Of a stretch of 42,698 nucleotides of DNA, positions 25,482 through 34,314 are shown in pieces. This DNA comes from Alicyclobacillus sp. (GTDB lineage Bacteria > Bacillota > Bacilli > Alicyclobacillales > Alicyclobacillaceae): contig NZ_JAIMAV010000016.1 in NCBI RefSeq assembly GCF_023511815.1, forward strand, positions 1 to 42,698, written 5' to 3'. Under the pieces are notes generated by a model. That model saw only the letters and a program-made list of their open reading frames with translations. It had not been told where the DNA came from and made no database searches. How positions within the stretch are numbered: the stretch's first letter is position 1; every line of letters begins with the position of its first letter. A program made the position numbers and the translations under genes.

Positions 25482-25515
25482 GGAGCCGGCTCGCCCGCGC
25501 AAAGGCGGGCTTCCG

Positions 25516-25551
25516 ATGGGGCATGGCGGTCAGGGCCGTGCCCATTTTTTC
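25516..25551 (+). terminator. Rho-independent terminator after the cupredoxin gene
   Basis: 11-bp stem with one bulged G between ATGGGGCATGGC (25516-25527) and GGCCGTGCCCAT (25533-25544), followed by TTTTTTC. Confidence 0.85.
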
Positions 25552-25564
25552 TTCCCCCGGGTCC

Positions 25565-25595
25565 TGTCGGATCGATTAGAATGTTCGATAGGACA
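25565..25595 (+). promoter_or_regulatory. Operator-like inverted repeat over a -10 element before the dehydrogenase
   Basis: TGTCGGATCGA (25565-25575) and TCGATAGGACA (25585-25595) match as an inverted repeat at 9 of 11 positions, with a 9-nt spacer containing TAGAAT (25577-25582). A repressor bound here would block the promoter of the gene starting at 25610. No good -35 is visible. Confidence 0.45.
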
Positions 25596-25609
25596 AAGGG
25601 GGAAACCAC

Positions 25610-26665
25610 ATGAAGCAAATCGTCTGCCATGAACCGGGCACCTTCCGCCGGGTGGAGGTGCCCGCCCCGACGCGCAGGCCGGGGTGCGCTCTGGTCCGCA
25701 TCCGCCGCATCGGCATCTGCGGGACGGACATTCACGCGTTTCACGGTCGTCAACCGTACTTCACCTATCCGCGCGTTTTGGGGCATGAACTGGCCGGTGA
25801 GATCCTCGACATCGCCCCCGAGGACGCCAACGCGCCGCACATCCAACCCGGGGCCTTGGTGTCCGTGATCCCGTATCTCCACTGTGGCGAGTGCGCCGCC
25901 TGCCGCGCCGGGCGGACGAACTGTTGCAGCCGGCTTCAGGTGCTCGGCGTACACACGGACGGCGGCATGGCGGAGATCCTCTCCGTCCCCGTGACCCACC
26001 TTTTCCCCGCCGCGGGGCTCGGACCGGACCAGGCCGCGGTCATCGAGCCGTTGGCCATCGGGGCGCACGCGGTCCGGCGTTCGGAGATCTCCAGCGGCCA
26101 GACGGCGCTCGTCATCGGCGCCGGGCCCATCGGGCTCGGGGTGATGGCGTTCGCCAAGCGCCGCGGCGCCCGCGTCGTGGCCATGGACATCTCCGAGGAG
26201 CGGCTGGAGGCGGCGCGCCGTTTTGTCGCGGTCGATGCCGTGGTCAACTCCGGAGCGTTGGCGGCCGAGGGGGCAGGCGACCCCATCTCGGCGGTGCAGG
26301 CGCGGCTGGCGGCGCTGACCGACGGCCGGATGCCCGAGGTGGTGTTTGACGCGACGGGCAACGCGGCCTCCATGGCGCAGGCCGTCCACTATCCGGGCCA
26401 CGGCGGCAAGCTGGTGTATGTGGGCCTGGTCAACGGCGATGTGGCGCTGCCGGATCCGGAGTTCCACAAGCGTGAGCTGACGCTGCTGAGCAGCCGGAAC
26501 GCGACGCGTGAGGATTTCAACACCGTGTACACCGCGATCCGCGACGGCGGCGTGGATGTCGGGCGATACGTGACACACCACATCGCGTTCGACGATGTGC
26601 CCGAGGCCTTCCTGGCGGTGACGCGCCCCGAGGCGCGCGCCATCAAAGCGGTGATTGAAGCGTAA
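25610..26665 (+). CDS. Zinc-dependent alcohol/polyol dehydrogenase
   Basis: 351 residues, medium-chain dehydrogenase family. The catalytic zinc site has C37 (GICGTDIH) and H59-E60 (LGHELAGE). The structural zinc site has four cysteines C92, C95, C98 and C106. The Rossmann loop VIGAGPIGLGV lies at about 163-173. The sequence resembles sorbitol, threonine and L-galactonate/idonate-type dehydrogenases that oxidise a secondary alcohol with NAD+. It is monocistronic behind an operator-like palindrome and a good GGGGGAAACC ribosome binding region. The substrate is not determinable. Confidence 0.88.
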   Translation: MKQIVCHEPGTFRRVEVPAPTRRPGCALVRIRRIGICGTDIHAFHGRQPYFTYPRVLGHELAGEILDIAPEDANAPHIQPGALVSVIPYLHCGECAACRAGRTNCCSRLQVLGVHTDGGMAEILSVPVTHLFPAAGLGPDQAAVIEPLAIGAHAVRRSEISSGQTALVIGAGPIGLGVMAFAKRRGARVVAMDISEERLEAARRFVAVDAVVNSGALAAEGAGDPISAVQARLAALTDGRMPEVVFDATGNAASMAQAVHYPGHGGKLVYVGLVNGDVALPDPEFHKRELTLLSSRNATREDFNTVYTAIRDGGVDVGRYVTHHIAFDDVPEAFLAVTRPEARAIKAVIEA

Positions 26666-26678
26666 ACGCACTTTCCAT

Positions 26679-26711
26679 GGGCGGGGTGCGCAGCGAGCGG
26701 CCACCCCGCCC
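26679..26711 (+). terminator. Hairpin after the dehydrogenase gene
   Basis: Perfect 10-bp arms GGGCGGGGTG (26679-26688) and CACCCCGCCC (26702-26711), without a U-tract. Confidence 0.5.
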
Positions 26712-26789
26712 GGTCCCACCTGTGGTATGATGATCCTGCTTTGTCCCGATGGCACCGGCGCGGTGCCCACCGGACGGAGGAGGATGATC

Positions 26790-28253
26790 ATGCGACGCGG
26801 GCAGCCCTGGTTCACCATCGAGCACCTGGCGCTGTGGATGTGGCTCGTCGGATTCGCCGTCTATCAAATGCATCCTTACAACGATCCCGACACCCCCTGG
26901 CACCTCGGCGCGGGCCGCTACATTCTCCAGCAACACGTGGTGCCGACCACCGATCCGTTCTCCTGGTCGGCGCACGGTCAGCCGTGGGTCACGCAGGAGT
27001 GGCTGTTCGAGGTGGTGTTCGCGTGGTTGGCGGATCATCTCGGGTTCAAGGGCCCCTGGCTGCTTCAGACGGGCATTCACACCGTGACCGTGCTCGTCCT
27101 CTACCGGCTGTGCACGCGGGTGAGCGGGGGACACCGCGTGATGGCGGCCTTGGCGGCCATCGCGGCCACGTTGGTGCCGCTCATCTTCTGGACGATGCGC
27201 CCGCAGATGGTCTCGTACATGATGTTCGCGGTGTTTCTGTGGTTGTTGCAGCGGGTGCGCGACGGTTCCACCCGCCTGTTGTGGTTGGTGCCGCCCCTGA
27301 TGTGGGTGTGGGCGAACGCGCACGGATCGTCGAGCATCGGCATCGCGATGCTTCTGCTGGAGTTTCTCCTCAGTTTTCTGCCGCCCGTCGGGCGATTCAC
27401 CGGTTTTTTGTTGCCCAGAGGGGGGCGCTGGAAACTTCTTCTCGCCGCCCTGGGCGGGTTTTGCGCCGGCCTCGTCAATCCCAACGGCATCCGGGCCTAC
27501 ACATACGCCCTGTTGTCCACCAACGCGCTGATGACCGACAACATCATGGAGTGGCATTCCCCGAATTTTCACATGGAATCGTTCAAGTACGGCCTGCTGC
27601 CGTTTCTCATCGTCTGCTTCCTCGTTCTGCTCGGTCGATCCCGCACCATCCCCTGGCGCGAGACGCTCTACTTCGGAGGCTGTTTTGCGGTGGCCCTGGT
27701 GTACCAGCGTTTCATCCCGTACCTGTGCATTGCGGCCGCTCCGCTGATGGCGCGGATGCTCGGCGACTGGTTGCGGTCCCTGTTGCGGCCGTCGCGGTGG
27801 CTGCGCGCCTTCAATGGCGTGGTGATGGCCGGGACACTCCTGTATTTGCTGTGGTTTTTGCCGGACGTGCGCGGTGATGTGGATCAGCACATGGATGCGG
27901 GTGCCTATCCGGTGGCGGCGGTGAACTGGATGTTGTCGCACGGCATCCACGGCAAGCTCGTCAATGGGTACGAGTACGGCGGGTACCTGATCTACCGGGG
28001 CATCCCCACCTTCATCGACGGGCGCACGGACATCTACCTGCAGAACTCCATCTTCTCGGACTACCTGGCGATCCGAAACGTGTGGTGGAACTGCCCGGAT
28101 CTTCTCAAGCAGTACGGGTTCCAGGTCGCCCTGTTCCCGAGCGGATTCCCCGTGGTCACCTACCTCGAGCATGACCCCGAGTGGCACGTCGAGTTTCGCG
28201 GCGGCGGCGCGGAGCTTCTGGTGCGCAATGACGCCCGCCCCGCCGGTGCGTGA
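26790..28253 (+). CDS. Polytopic membrane protein, glycosyltransferase GT-C-like
   Basis: 487 residues with about 9-10 membrane segments and a soluble C-terminal domain of about 110 residues. After TM1 comes the loop HPYNDPDTPWHLGAGRYILQ with two acidic residues, as in the first extracytoplasmic loop of GT-C glycosyltransferases, then PTTDPFSWSAHGQPWVTQEW. The C-terminal soluble part (NGYEYGGYLIYRGIPTFIDG) recurs in similar uncharacterised proteins. A lipid-linked-sugar transferase is possible, but donor and acceptor are unknown. Two in-frame ATGs (26784, 26790) follow GGAGGAGG; the second has the better spacing. Confidence 0.6.
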   Translation: MRRGQPWFTIEHLALWMWLVGFAVYQMHPYNDPDTPWHLGAGRYILQQHVVPTTDPFSWSAHGQPWVTQEWLFEVVFAWLADHLGFKGPWLLQTGIHTVTVLVLYRLCTRVSGGHRVMAALAAIAATLVPLIFWTMRPQMVSYMMFAVFLWLLQRVRDGSTRLLWLVPPLMWVWANAHGSSSIGIAMLLLEFLLSFLPPVGRFTGFLLPRGGRWKLLLAALGGFCAGLVNPNGIRAYTYALLSTNALMTDNIMEWHSPNFHMESFKYGLLPFLIVCFLVLLGRSRTIPWRETLYFGGCFAVALVYQRFIPYLCIAAAPLMARMLGDWLRSLLRPSRWLRAFNGVVMAGTLLYLLWFLPDVRGDVDQHMDAGAYPVAAVNWMLSHGIHGKLVNGYEYGGYLIYRGIPTFIDGRTDIYLQNSIFSDYLAIRNVWWNCPDLLKQYGFQVALFPSGFPVVTYLEHDPEWHVEFRGGGAELLVRNDARPAGA

Positions 28254-28484
28254 TCCGGCCGACGTTCGCACGTGCGCGCGGCGGGTTTGTGGGCGCCGCC
28301 GCGCGACGTCCGCTTCCCGTATGAGTTGCCGCGCGCCACGCCGAGGACATCGTCACCCTCCACTCCCCTCCCGCGTACCCTAGCTCAGGACAGATGCCAC
28401 GGGTGGGTGTGTCCGGCGGCGCAGATTTCGCGGCGCCTGACGCGCGATACGCAGGCACCCGCGGCCACGGGAGGGGGATTGTTC

Positions 28485-29780
28485 ATGCGTGTGTACACCG
28501 TGGTGGAGGGCGACGAGTTGCGCCTCATCGCCGATCGGTTCGGCACCACCACGCGGGATCTGGTGCGGTGGAACGAGCTGCCCGGAGAGGAGGTGCTGGT
28601 GCCCGGGCTGCACCTTTTGGTGCCGGGGCCCGCGACCCTCGCGCAGACCTACCGCGTCCGGCGCGGGGAGGATCTGCCGCAGGCGGCCCGGCGTCTCGGG
28701 GTGACGCTGGAGGAGCTGGAGAGCTACAGCCAGTTTCGGCAGACGGCCGGGCCCGAGTGGCAGGCCGGCCAGACGGTGCTGGTGCCGCGCCGGGTGGACC
28801 AGAAGCGGACCATCGAGGTCAATGGCTACCTGCTGCCGCAGGGGACCGCGACCGACGCCCGGATTCTGCAGGACGTGGGCCAGCAGTTGACGTATCTGTC
28901 CATCTTCAGCTACCAGGCGCGCGCGGACGGCAGCCTGGTTGAGCCGAGAGACGACATGGCCCTCGAGGCCGCCGGGCGCTATGGCATTGCTCCGCTGATG
29001 ACGGTGACCAACTTCGACGGGGACACGTTCAACACTGAGCTCGCGCACACCATCCTCGCCAACGGCAGCATCCGGCGGCGGCTGTACGACCACATCATGC
29101 GGCTGGCGCGTGCCCACGGCTTTCGCGGGATCAACGTCGACTTTGAGCACATGCGCCCGACCGACCGGCCGTTGTACAACCAGTTCATCCGCGAGCTCGG
29201 GCGAATCGTTCGGCAGGCGGGGATGTCGCTGTCCATCGCGCTCGGGCCCAAAACCCGCGATGAACCGATGGCGCAGTGGATGGGGGCGTTCGATTACCGA
29301 ACCCTCGGCGCCGAGGTCGATTTCCTGATGCTCATGACCTACGAATGGGGATGGGTCGGCGGGCCGCCGATGGCCGTGGCGCCCCTCAACCAGGTGCGCG
29401 CGGTGCTCGATTACGCCACCTCCGTCATCCCGCCGCAGAAGATCCTGATGGGCATGTCCCTGTACGGGTACGACTGGCCCCTGCCATATCCGGCGGGCGG
29501 GCGCGCCTCCGGGATCGCCAACAACACGGCCCAGAACCTCGCCATCCGGGAACAGGTGCCCATTCGTTGGGATCATCCGTCCGCGTCACCGTTCTTCCAT
29601 TACCGGACTCGCAATCTGGAGGAGCGGGTGGTGTGGTTTGACGACGCCCTGTCCGCGTCGGCCAAGCTGAACCTGGTCTACGAGTACAACCTGCGCGGGG
29701 TCAGCTACTGGGTCCTGGGAAACTCCTTCCCGCAGAACTGGTTTTTGTTGGATGACAGCTTCGAGGTGCGAAAGGTGTGA
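28485..29780 (+). CDS. LysM-GH18 spore cortex/germination glycosidase (YaaH/SleL type)
   Basis: 431 residues. LysM 1 is at about 2-47 (YTVVEGDELRLIADRFGTT), LysM 2 at about 56-105 (YRVRRGEDLPQAARRLGVT), and a GH18 TIM barrel at about 112-425. The barrel's catalytic strand reads FRGINVDFEHM, equivalent to the DxxDxDxE motif of GH18, with the glutamate as the proton donor. There is no signal peptide, as in SleL/YaaH proteins that are assembled onto the spore from the mother cell. Family members act as N-acetylglucosaminidases on cortex fragments. The start ATG at 28485 follows GGGAGGGGGA. It supports a sporulating host. Confidence 0.9.
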   Translation: MRVYTVVEGDELRLIADRFGTTTRDLVRWNELPGEEVLVPGLHLLVPGPATLAQTYRVRRGEDLPQAARRLGVTLEELESYSQFRQTAGPEWQAGQTVLVPRRVDQKRTIEVNGYLLPQGTATDARILQDVGQQLTYLSIFSYQARADGSLVEPRDDMALEAAGRYGIAPLMTVTNFDGDTFNTELAHTILANGSIRRRLYDHIMRLARAHGFRGINVDFEHMRPTDRPLYNQFIRELGRIVRQAGMSLSIALGPKTRDEPMAQWMGAFDYRTLGAEVDFLMLMTYEWGWVGGPPMAVAPLNQVRAVLDYATSVIPPQKILMGMSLYGYDWPLPYPAGGRASGIANNTAQNLAIREQVPIRWDHPSASPFFHYRTRNLEERVVWFDDALSASAKLNLVYEYNLRGVSYWVLGNSFPQNWFLLDDSFEVRKV

Positions 29781-29806
29781 TGGCGTGGGCGGTGGTTTCG
29801 CGGGCG

Positions 29807-29838
29807 GGGCGCCTCACCGATTGGAAGGTGAGGCGCCC
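29807..29838. terminator. Bidirectional terminator between the glycosidase and isocitrate lyase genes
   Basis: Perfect 12-bp arms GGGCGCCTCACC (29807-29818) and GGTGAGGCGCCC (29827-29838), loop of 8 nt. It lies between convergent genes. Confidence 0.8.
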
Positions 29839-29859
29839 ACCCGTATGTGTGGAACGCGG

Positions 29860-31188
29860 TCAGTGAAACTGCGCCATTTCCGTCGATTCGTCGAGCGCGG
29901 TGGTGGACGTCAGACCCCCCGAGACGACGCGGGCCACCTCGTCGAAGTACCCGGTGCCGACTTCCCGCTGGTGCTTGGTGGCCGTGTAACCGTACGGTTC
30001 GCTGGCAAACTCCGCCTCCTGCAGCTCGGCGTAAGCGGCCATGCCCCGCTCCCGGTAGCCGCGGGCGAGGGTAAACATGCTGTGGTTGAGGGCGTGGAAT
30101 CCGGCCAGGGTGACGAATTGGAACCGGTAGCCCATCTCGCCGAGCGCCTCCTGGAACCGCTCGATGGTCGGCGCATCGAGCTTGCGCTTCCAGTTGAACG
30201 AGGGTGAGCAGTTGTACGCCAGCGGTTTGCCGGGGTATTCGGCGTGGATCGCCTCGGCGAAAGCGCGCGCCTCCTCCAGGTCCGGCTCCGACGTCTCGCA
30301 CCAGATCAGATCCGCGTATGGAGCGTACGCGAGCCCGCGCGCGATGGCCATCTCCAGCCCGCCTCGGATGCGGAAGAAGCCTTCGACCGTGCGCTCGCCC
30401 GTGAGGAAGGGTCTGTCGCGATGATCCACATCGCTGGTGATGAGCTTGGCGGAGTTGGCGTCCGTGCGGGCGATGAGCACCGTCGGCACGCCGCACACGT
30501 CCGCCGCCAGGCGCGCCGCGACCAGATTGCGGATGGCGTGCGACGTCGGGATCAACACCTTGCCCCCCATGTGTCCGCACTTTTTCTCGGAGGACAGCTG
30601 GTCCTCGAGGTGCACACCGGATGCGCCCGCCTCAATCATCCACTGCGTCAGCTCGTACACGTTCAGCGGCCCGCCGAATCCGGCCTCCGCGTCGGCCACG
30701 ATGGGCGCGAACCAGTCCACATCGCCGCCTCCCTCGCACGTCTGGATCTGGTCCGCGCGCCGCAGCGCCCGGTTGATGCGCCGGACGAGCTCCGGCACGC
30801 TGTTGGACGGGTACAGGCTCTGATCCGGGTACATGCCGCCGGCGAGGTTGGCGTCGGCCGCCACCTGCCAGCCGCTGACGTAGATGGCGCGCAGGCCCGC
30901 CTTGACCTGCTGCACCGCCTGGTTGCCGGTCAGCGCCCCGAGCGCGCGGACGAACGGCTCCTCCTGAATCAACCGCCACAGCTTCTCTGCACCGCGCCGG
31001 GCCAGGGTGTGTTCCACGGCGAAGGACCCGCGCAGGCGCAGGACGTCCTCGGGCGTGTACGGGCGTTCAATCCCGCGCCACCGCTCCTCCTCGCGCCACG
31101 CCTTCGCCATCTGCTCGAGCTCGGTCCCCGCCCGGCTTGGCGTGAGCGCCATCGCCCGGCGTCCGTCCGCGTTCCCCGTCTGCGTCAT
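29860..31188 (-). CDS. aceA: Isocitrate lyase
   Basis: 442 residues. It cleaves isocitrate to glyoxylate and succinate, the first glyoxylate-shunt step, needed for growth on acetyl-CoA sources. The catalytic motif KKCGHM contains C204. Other family segments are [38 protein letters not shown] and, near the C-terminus, [11 protein letters not shown]. Three nearby ATGs exist (31195, 31192 and 31186 as left ends); the last follows GGAGAGG by 9 nt and is used here. The gene is under a promoter overlapped by two perfect palindromes. Malate synthase is not adjacent. Confidence 0.96.
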   Translation of the reverse strand: MTQTGNADGRRAMALTPSRAGTELEQMAKAWREEERWRGIERPYTPEDVLRLRGSFAVEHTLARRGAEKLWRLIQEEPFVRALGALTGNQAVQQVKAGLRAIYVSGWQVAADANLAGGMYPDQSLYPSNSVPELVRRINRALRRADQIQTCEGGGDVDWFAPIVADAEAGFGGPLNVYELTQWMIEAGASGVHLEDQLSSEKKCGHMGGKVLIPTSHAIRNLVAARLAADVCGVPTVLIARTDANSAKLITSDVDHRDRPFLTGERTVEGFFRIRGGLEMAIARGLAYAPYADLIWCETSEPDLEEARAFAEAIHAEYPGKPLAYNCSPSFNWKRKLDAPTIERFQEALGEMGYRFQFVTLAGFHALNHSMFTLARGYRERGMAAYAELQEAEFASEPYGYTATKHQREVGTGYFDEVARVVSGGLTSTTALDESTEMAQFH

Positions 31189-31272
31189 GTCCATCATCCT
31201 CTCCACAGAATGAGGTGTTCGCACGCCTCTGCTGTCGACCCGGTGTTTCAATTGCGTGCGATGTATGTATAT

Positions 31273-31303
31273 TGTTATATAACACGATGTGTTATATAAC
31301 ACA
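31273..31303. promoter_or_regulatory. Two palindromic operators upstream of isocitrate lyase
   Basis: TGTTATATAACA at 31273-31284 and the longer perfect 16-bp palindrome TGTGTTATATAACACA at 31288-31303, with centres 17 bp apart. A third, near-identical copy TGTTGTATAACA lies at 31356-31367 over the start of the divergent transcript. These are strikingly AT-rich in a G+C-rich genome. The regulator is not in the window or is not identifiable. Confidence 0.75.
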
Positions 31304-31304
31304 A
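31276..31304 (-). promoter_or_regulatory. Promoter of isocitrate lyase gene with embedded operators
   Basis: On the minus strand, -35 TTGTGT (31299-31304), a 17-nt spacer and -10 TATATA (31276-31281). The -10 lies inside the palindrome at 31273-31284 and the -35 overlaps the palindrome at 31288-31303, so a dimeric repressor would mask both. Confidence 0.6.
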
Positions 31305-31327
31305 GAGAAAAATTTCGATTTGTTGTG

Positions 31328-31367
31328 TTGACGCAACGGCGATTGGACAGTACATTGTTGTATAACA
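31328..31367 (+). promoter_or_regulatory. Promoter and operator of the zinc-ribbon gene
   Basis: -35 TTGACG (31328-31333), a 17-nt spacer and -10 TACATT (31351-31356), immediately followed by the operator copy TGTTGTATAACA (31356-31367) at the expected transcription start. Confidence 0.6.
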
Positions 31368-31418
31368 CACCGCAGGAAGAATCTGAAAACGGTGAATCCG
31401 GATGGGGAGAGGATGCAT

Positions 31419-31649
31419 ATGACCATGAAGGGGATGCGGGTGGACGGGATGACGTGCGGGATGGAAGAGTGGACGAACGGACCCACCGGCTTGTGGGCGT
31501 TTTCATGCGGCGTCTGCGGGGCCGAGATCCACGCCCAGCGGCCGGGGGCGCTGTACACGTGCGACCACTGCCACGAGACGGAGGACATGGAAGAGCCGCC
31601 CGCCGGGGTCCGAGGGGATTTCGCCAAGCTTCCGAATCCGCTACCATAG
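31419..31649 (+). CDS. Small zinc-ribbon-like protein
   Basis: About 76 residues. [12 protein letters not shown] and YTCDHCHE give two CxxC pairs 16 residues apart, a treble-clef or rubredoxin-like zinc-ribbon pattern. An earlier single Cys lies in GMTCGMEEW. No other domain is visible. GGGGAGAGG is followed by ATGs at 31413, 31419 and 31425; 31419 has the best spacing. It is divergent from isocitrate lyase under the same operator sequence and lies 39 bp upstream of the SDR/acyl-CoA synthetase pair. A role in regulation or in a protein complex for acid catabolism is possible but unproven. Confidence 0.55.
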   Translation: MTMKGMRVDGMTCGMEEWTNGPTGLWAFSCGVCGAEIHAQRPGALYTCDHCHETEDMEEPPAGVRGDFAKLPNPLP

Positions 31650-31688
31650 AATTGTGAATCGTTCAATGAATTTGAGGGTGGTGGACGG

Positions 31689-32456
31689 ATGCCGGAGTTT
31701 CCGAGTTTCTCCCTCGACGGGCGGCTGGCGCTGGTGACGGGCGGCACGCGCGGCATCGGGTTGGCGATGGCGCGCGGTCTGGCGCACGCGGGCAGCGACG
31801 TGGTGGTGTTGGGCCGGGACGCCGAGAGCGGGGCGAGGGCGGTCGAGGAGATTCAACACCTCGGTCGGCGGGGGGTGTACGTGCAGGCGGATGTGACCCA
31901 GGAAGACCAGGTGGTGGCCGCGGTCGCGCGAATTGAGCGGGACATCGGGCCGATTGACATCCTCATCAACAACGCCGGAAAGAACATTCGCAAACCGCTC
32001 CTGGAGTACGGGGCGGGGGATTGGGACGATGTGCTTTGCACCAATCTGCGCGGGATCTTTCTCGTCGGCCGCGAGGTGATCCGGCACATGGCGGGGCGAG
32101 GGCGCGGCAAGGTGATCAACATCGCGTCCATCTTCGGCGGCGTCGGCATGCCGTACCAGACGGCGTACGCGGCATCCAAGGGCGGCATCGTGCAACTGAC
32201 GAAGGTGTGGGCGACGGAGTTCGCAAGCCGGGGGATCAACGTCAACTGCCTGGCGCCGGCGTACATTCGAACGCCGATGACGGCCGGGTGGCTGGAGGAC
32301 CCGGATCGGCTGCGGGACATCTTGTCGAGGACGCCGGCGGGGCGGCTCGGGGAGCCAAAGGACGTGATGGGGGCGGCGGTGTTCCTGGCGTCGGACGCGT
32401 CCGATTTCATCCACGGCCACGTGCTGTACGTCGACGGGGGGTGGCTGGCGCAATGA
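31689..32456 (+). CDS. Short-chain dehydrogenase/reductase
   Basis: 255 residues, classical SDR. The cofactor loop TGGTRGIG is at 17-24, then NNAG (94-97), the catalytic S147 in NIASIFG, Y160 and K164 in YAASK, and the C-terminal YVDGGW. D70-V71 (QADVT) follows the usual pattern. It resembles gluconate 5-dehydrogenase/3-oxoacyl reductase-like enzymes. The ATG at 31689 follows a GGGTGGTGG stretch. The stop overlaps the start of the acyl-CoA synthetase (ATGA), indicating coupled synthesis. A short inverted repeat TGAA-TCG-TTCA at 31655-31665 and a TAGAAT element lie just upstream. Confidence 0.9.
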   Translation: MPEFPSFSLDGRLALVTGGTRGIGLAMARGLAHAGSDVVVLGRDAESGARAVEEIQHLGRRGVYVQADVTQEDQVVAAVARIERDIGPIDILINNAGKNIRKPLLEYGAGDWDDVLCTNLRGIFLVGREVIRHMAGRGRGKVINIASIFGGVGMPYQTAYAASKGGIVQLTKVWATEFASRGINVNCLAPAYIRTPMTAGWLEDPDRLRDILSRTPAGRLGEPKDVMGAAVFLASDASDFIHGHVLYVDGGWLAQ

Positions 32457-34114
32457 CGGATCGACCCTGGACGAAGCTGTACACCGCCGGGATTGGAGCC
32501 GAACTTCGAGTGGCACAGGAGGCGATGATCGACGTCTTCGAGGCCACCGCCCACCGCTTGCCGCAGGCGCCGGCGGTCCTGTACTTCGACGAGGTGATCA
32601 CGTTTGGCGAGTTGAATGACCGGGCGGATCGATTGGCCGCGCGGCTGGCGGCGTGGGGAGTGGGGCCGGGCGACCGGGTGGGGTTGTACCTGCAGAACGA
32701 TCCGGCGTTTTTGATCGCCCAGTACGCCGCGTGGAAGCGCGGTGCCATCGTGGTGCCGCTCAACCCGATGTTCAAGGAGAAGGAGCTGTTGTACCACCTG
32801 ACCGACGCGGGCGTCACGGTGCTGGTGGCGCTCGATTCGCTGTACACAGAGGCGGTGCATCGTGTCGCGGCGGAGGCCGGGGTGAAGTACACGGTGATGG
32901 CGGGCGGTCCCGCGCCTGGGGCGGATGGGGCTGGGGAGACGGCGGGATGGACCGGGGTTCGCGCCGGGGACGGCGGCCCGGCCGTGGTGCGGCTCAGCGA
33001 GATACTGCGGGAGGAGGCGCCGCACACGGATGTGCGCGTGCTGGTGCGGCCGGACGACGTGGCGTATCTCATCTACACCTCCGGGACGACGGGGCAGCCC
33101 AAGGGCGCGATGAATCTGCATCGCAACGTCGCCTACAACGCGCGCGTGTACCAGGCGTGGATGGAGATCGGGTCGAGCGACGTCATTCTCGGCATCGCGC
33201 CTTTGTTTCACGTGACCGGCATTGTGGGGCACATCGCACTGTCCGCCTGCACGGGAGCGCCGCTGGTGTTGTTCCACCGTTTCGATCCCGCCGTCGCCCT
33301 CCACATGCTCCGCCGCTGGCGCCCGACGATGACGGTCGGGGCCATCACGGCCTACATCGCGCTTCTCAACCACCCGGACAGCCGCCGCGAGGATTTCTCG
33401 TCGATGCGCCGCTGCTACAGTGGCGGCGCGCCGATTCCGGAGCGGGTGGTCGAGCAGTTTGAAGAGGCCTTCGGGGTGTACATCCACAACATCTACGGGC
33501 TGACGGAGACCAACTCGCCGAGTCATGCGGTGCCGTTCGGCCGCCGGGCGCCGGTGGACGCCGAGAGCGGCGCGCTGTCCATCGGGGTGCCGGTGCCCGG
33601 ATGCGATGCGAAGGTGGTTTCGCTGGACGATCCGCACACCGAGGTGCCCCCGGGTGAACTGGGGGAGCTGGCCCTGCGAGGGCCGATGGTGTTCGCGGGG
33701 TACTGGAACCGGCCGGAGGCGACGGCGCAGTCGTTCTGCGACGGGTACTTTTTGACCGGCGACGTGGTGCGGCGCGACGAGGACGGGTGGTTTTACGTCG
33801 TGGACCGCAAGAAGGACGTCATCATCGCGTCGGGCTTCAAGGTGTGGCCGCGCGAGGTGGAGGACGTATTGTATCAGCACCCGGCCGTGCGGGAAGCGGC
33901 GGTCGTCGGCGTTCCGGACGCGTACCGCGGCGAGACGGTGAAGGCGTTTGTGGCATTGAAGCCGGGCTTCGAAGGCACCGTGTCGCCCGAGGAGCTAGTG
34001 GCGTTCTGTCGGGATCGGATGGCGGTGTACAAGTACCCGCGTCAGGTGGAGATCCTGCCGGAATTGCCAAAGACGGCGACGGGGAAGTTCCTGCGGCGGG
34101 CGCTGCGGGGGTAG
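32453..34114 (+). CDS. Acyl-CoA synthetase (AMP-forming)
   Basis: 553 residues, ANL superfamily. The phosphate-binding loop YTSGTTGQPKG is at about 206-216, then IYGLTETNS (motif A5), LTGDVVRRDEDGW (about 435, motif A7), the hinge DRKKDVIIASGFKVWPREVE (A8), and the catalytic lysine in KTATGKFLRR (about 540, A10). It activates a carboxylic acid to its CoA thioester with ATP via an acyl-adenylate. The N-terminal part resembles medium- and long-chain fatty acid ligases. It is coupled to the preceding SDR, which suggests a shared substrate such as a hydroxy- or keto-acid (inference). A hairpin terminator follows. Confidence 0.92.
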   Translation: MTDRPWTKLYTAGIGAELRVAQEAMIDVFEATAHRLPQAPAVLYFDEVITFGELNDRADRLAARLAAWGVGPGDRVGLYLQNDPAFLIAQYAAWKRGAIVVPLNPMFKEKELLYHLTDAGVTVLVALDSLYTEAVHRVAAEAGVKYTVMAGGPAPGADGAGETAGWTGVRAGDGGPAVVRLSEILREEAPHTDVRVLVRPDDVAYLIYTSGTTGQPKGAMNLHRNVAYNARVYQAWMEIGSSDVILGIAPLFHVTGIVGHIALSACTGAPLVLFHRFDPAVALHMLRRWRPTMTVGAITAYIALLNHPDSRREDFSSMRRCYSGGAPIPERVVEQFEEAFGVYIHNIYGLTETNSPSHAVPFGRRAPVDAESGALSIGVPVPGCDAKVVSLDDPHTEVPPGELGELALRGPMVFAGYWNRPEATAQSFCDGYFLTGDVVRRDEDGWFYVVDRKKDVIIASGFKVWPREVEDVLYQHPAVREAAVVGVPDAYRGETVKAFVALKPGFEGTVSPEELVAFCRDRMAVYKYPRQVEILPELPKTATGKFLRRALRG

Positions 34115-34270
34115 GAAGTATTGGGGAAGGGGGCCCGGGTGGAGGGCGAAGAAGCGGGGACAAGGGCACCGTCTGCCGCCAGTTGAGTGGCCGACTTCGC
34201 TCCGAATCGGAGGCCATCCGCGAAGGGCCTGGGCGGTCTTCCAATTGGCAACTATCGAAAGGGCGGCTGT

Positions 34271-34308
34271 CGCCATCGCCTCCCCGGCACGACCGAGGGG
34301 CGATGGCG
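34271..34308. terminator. Terminator between acyl-CoA synthetase and the convergent CMD-domain gene
   Basis: CGCCATCG (34271-34278) pairs with CGATGGCG (34301-34308), and inner CCCC (34282-34285) with GGGG (34297-34300). It lies between convergent transcripts. Only a short ATCATTT tail follows on the plus strand. Confidence 0.6.
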
Positions 34309-34314
34309 GATCAT

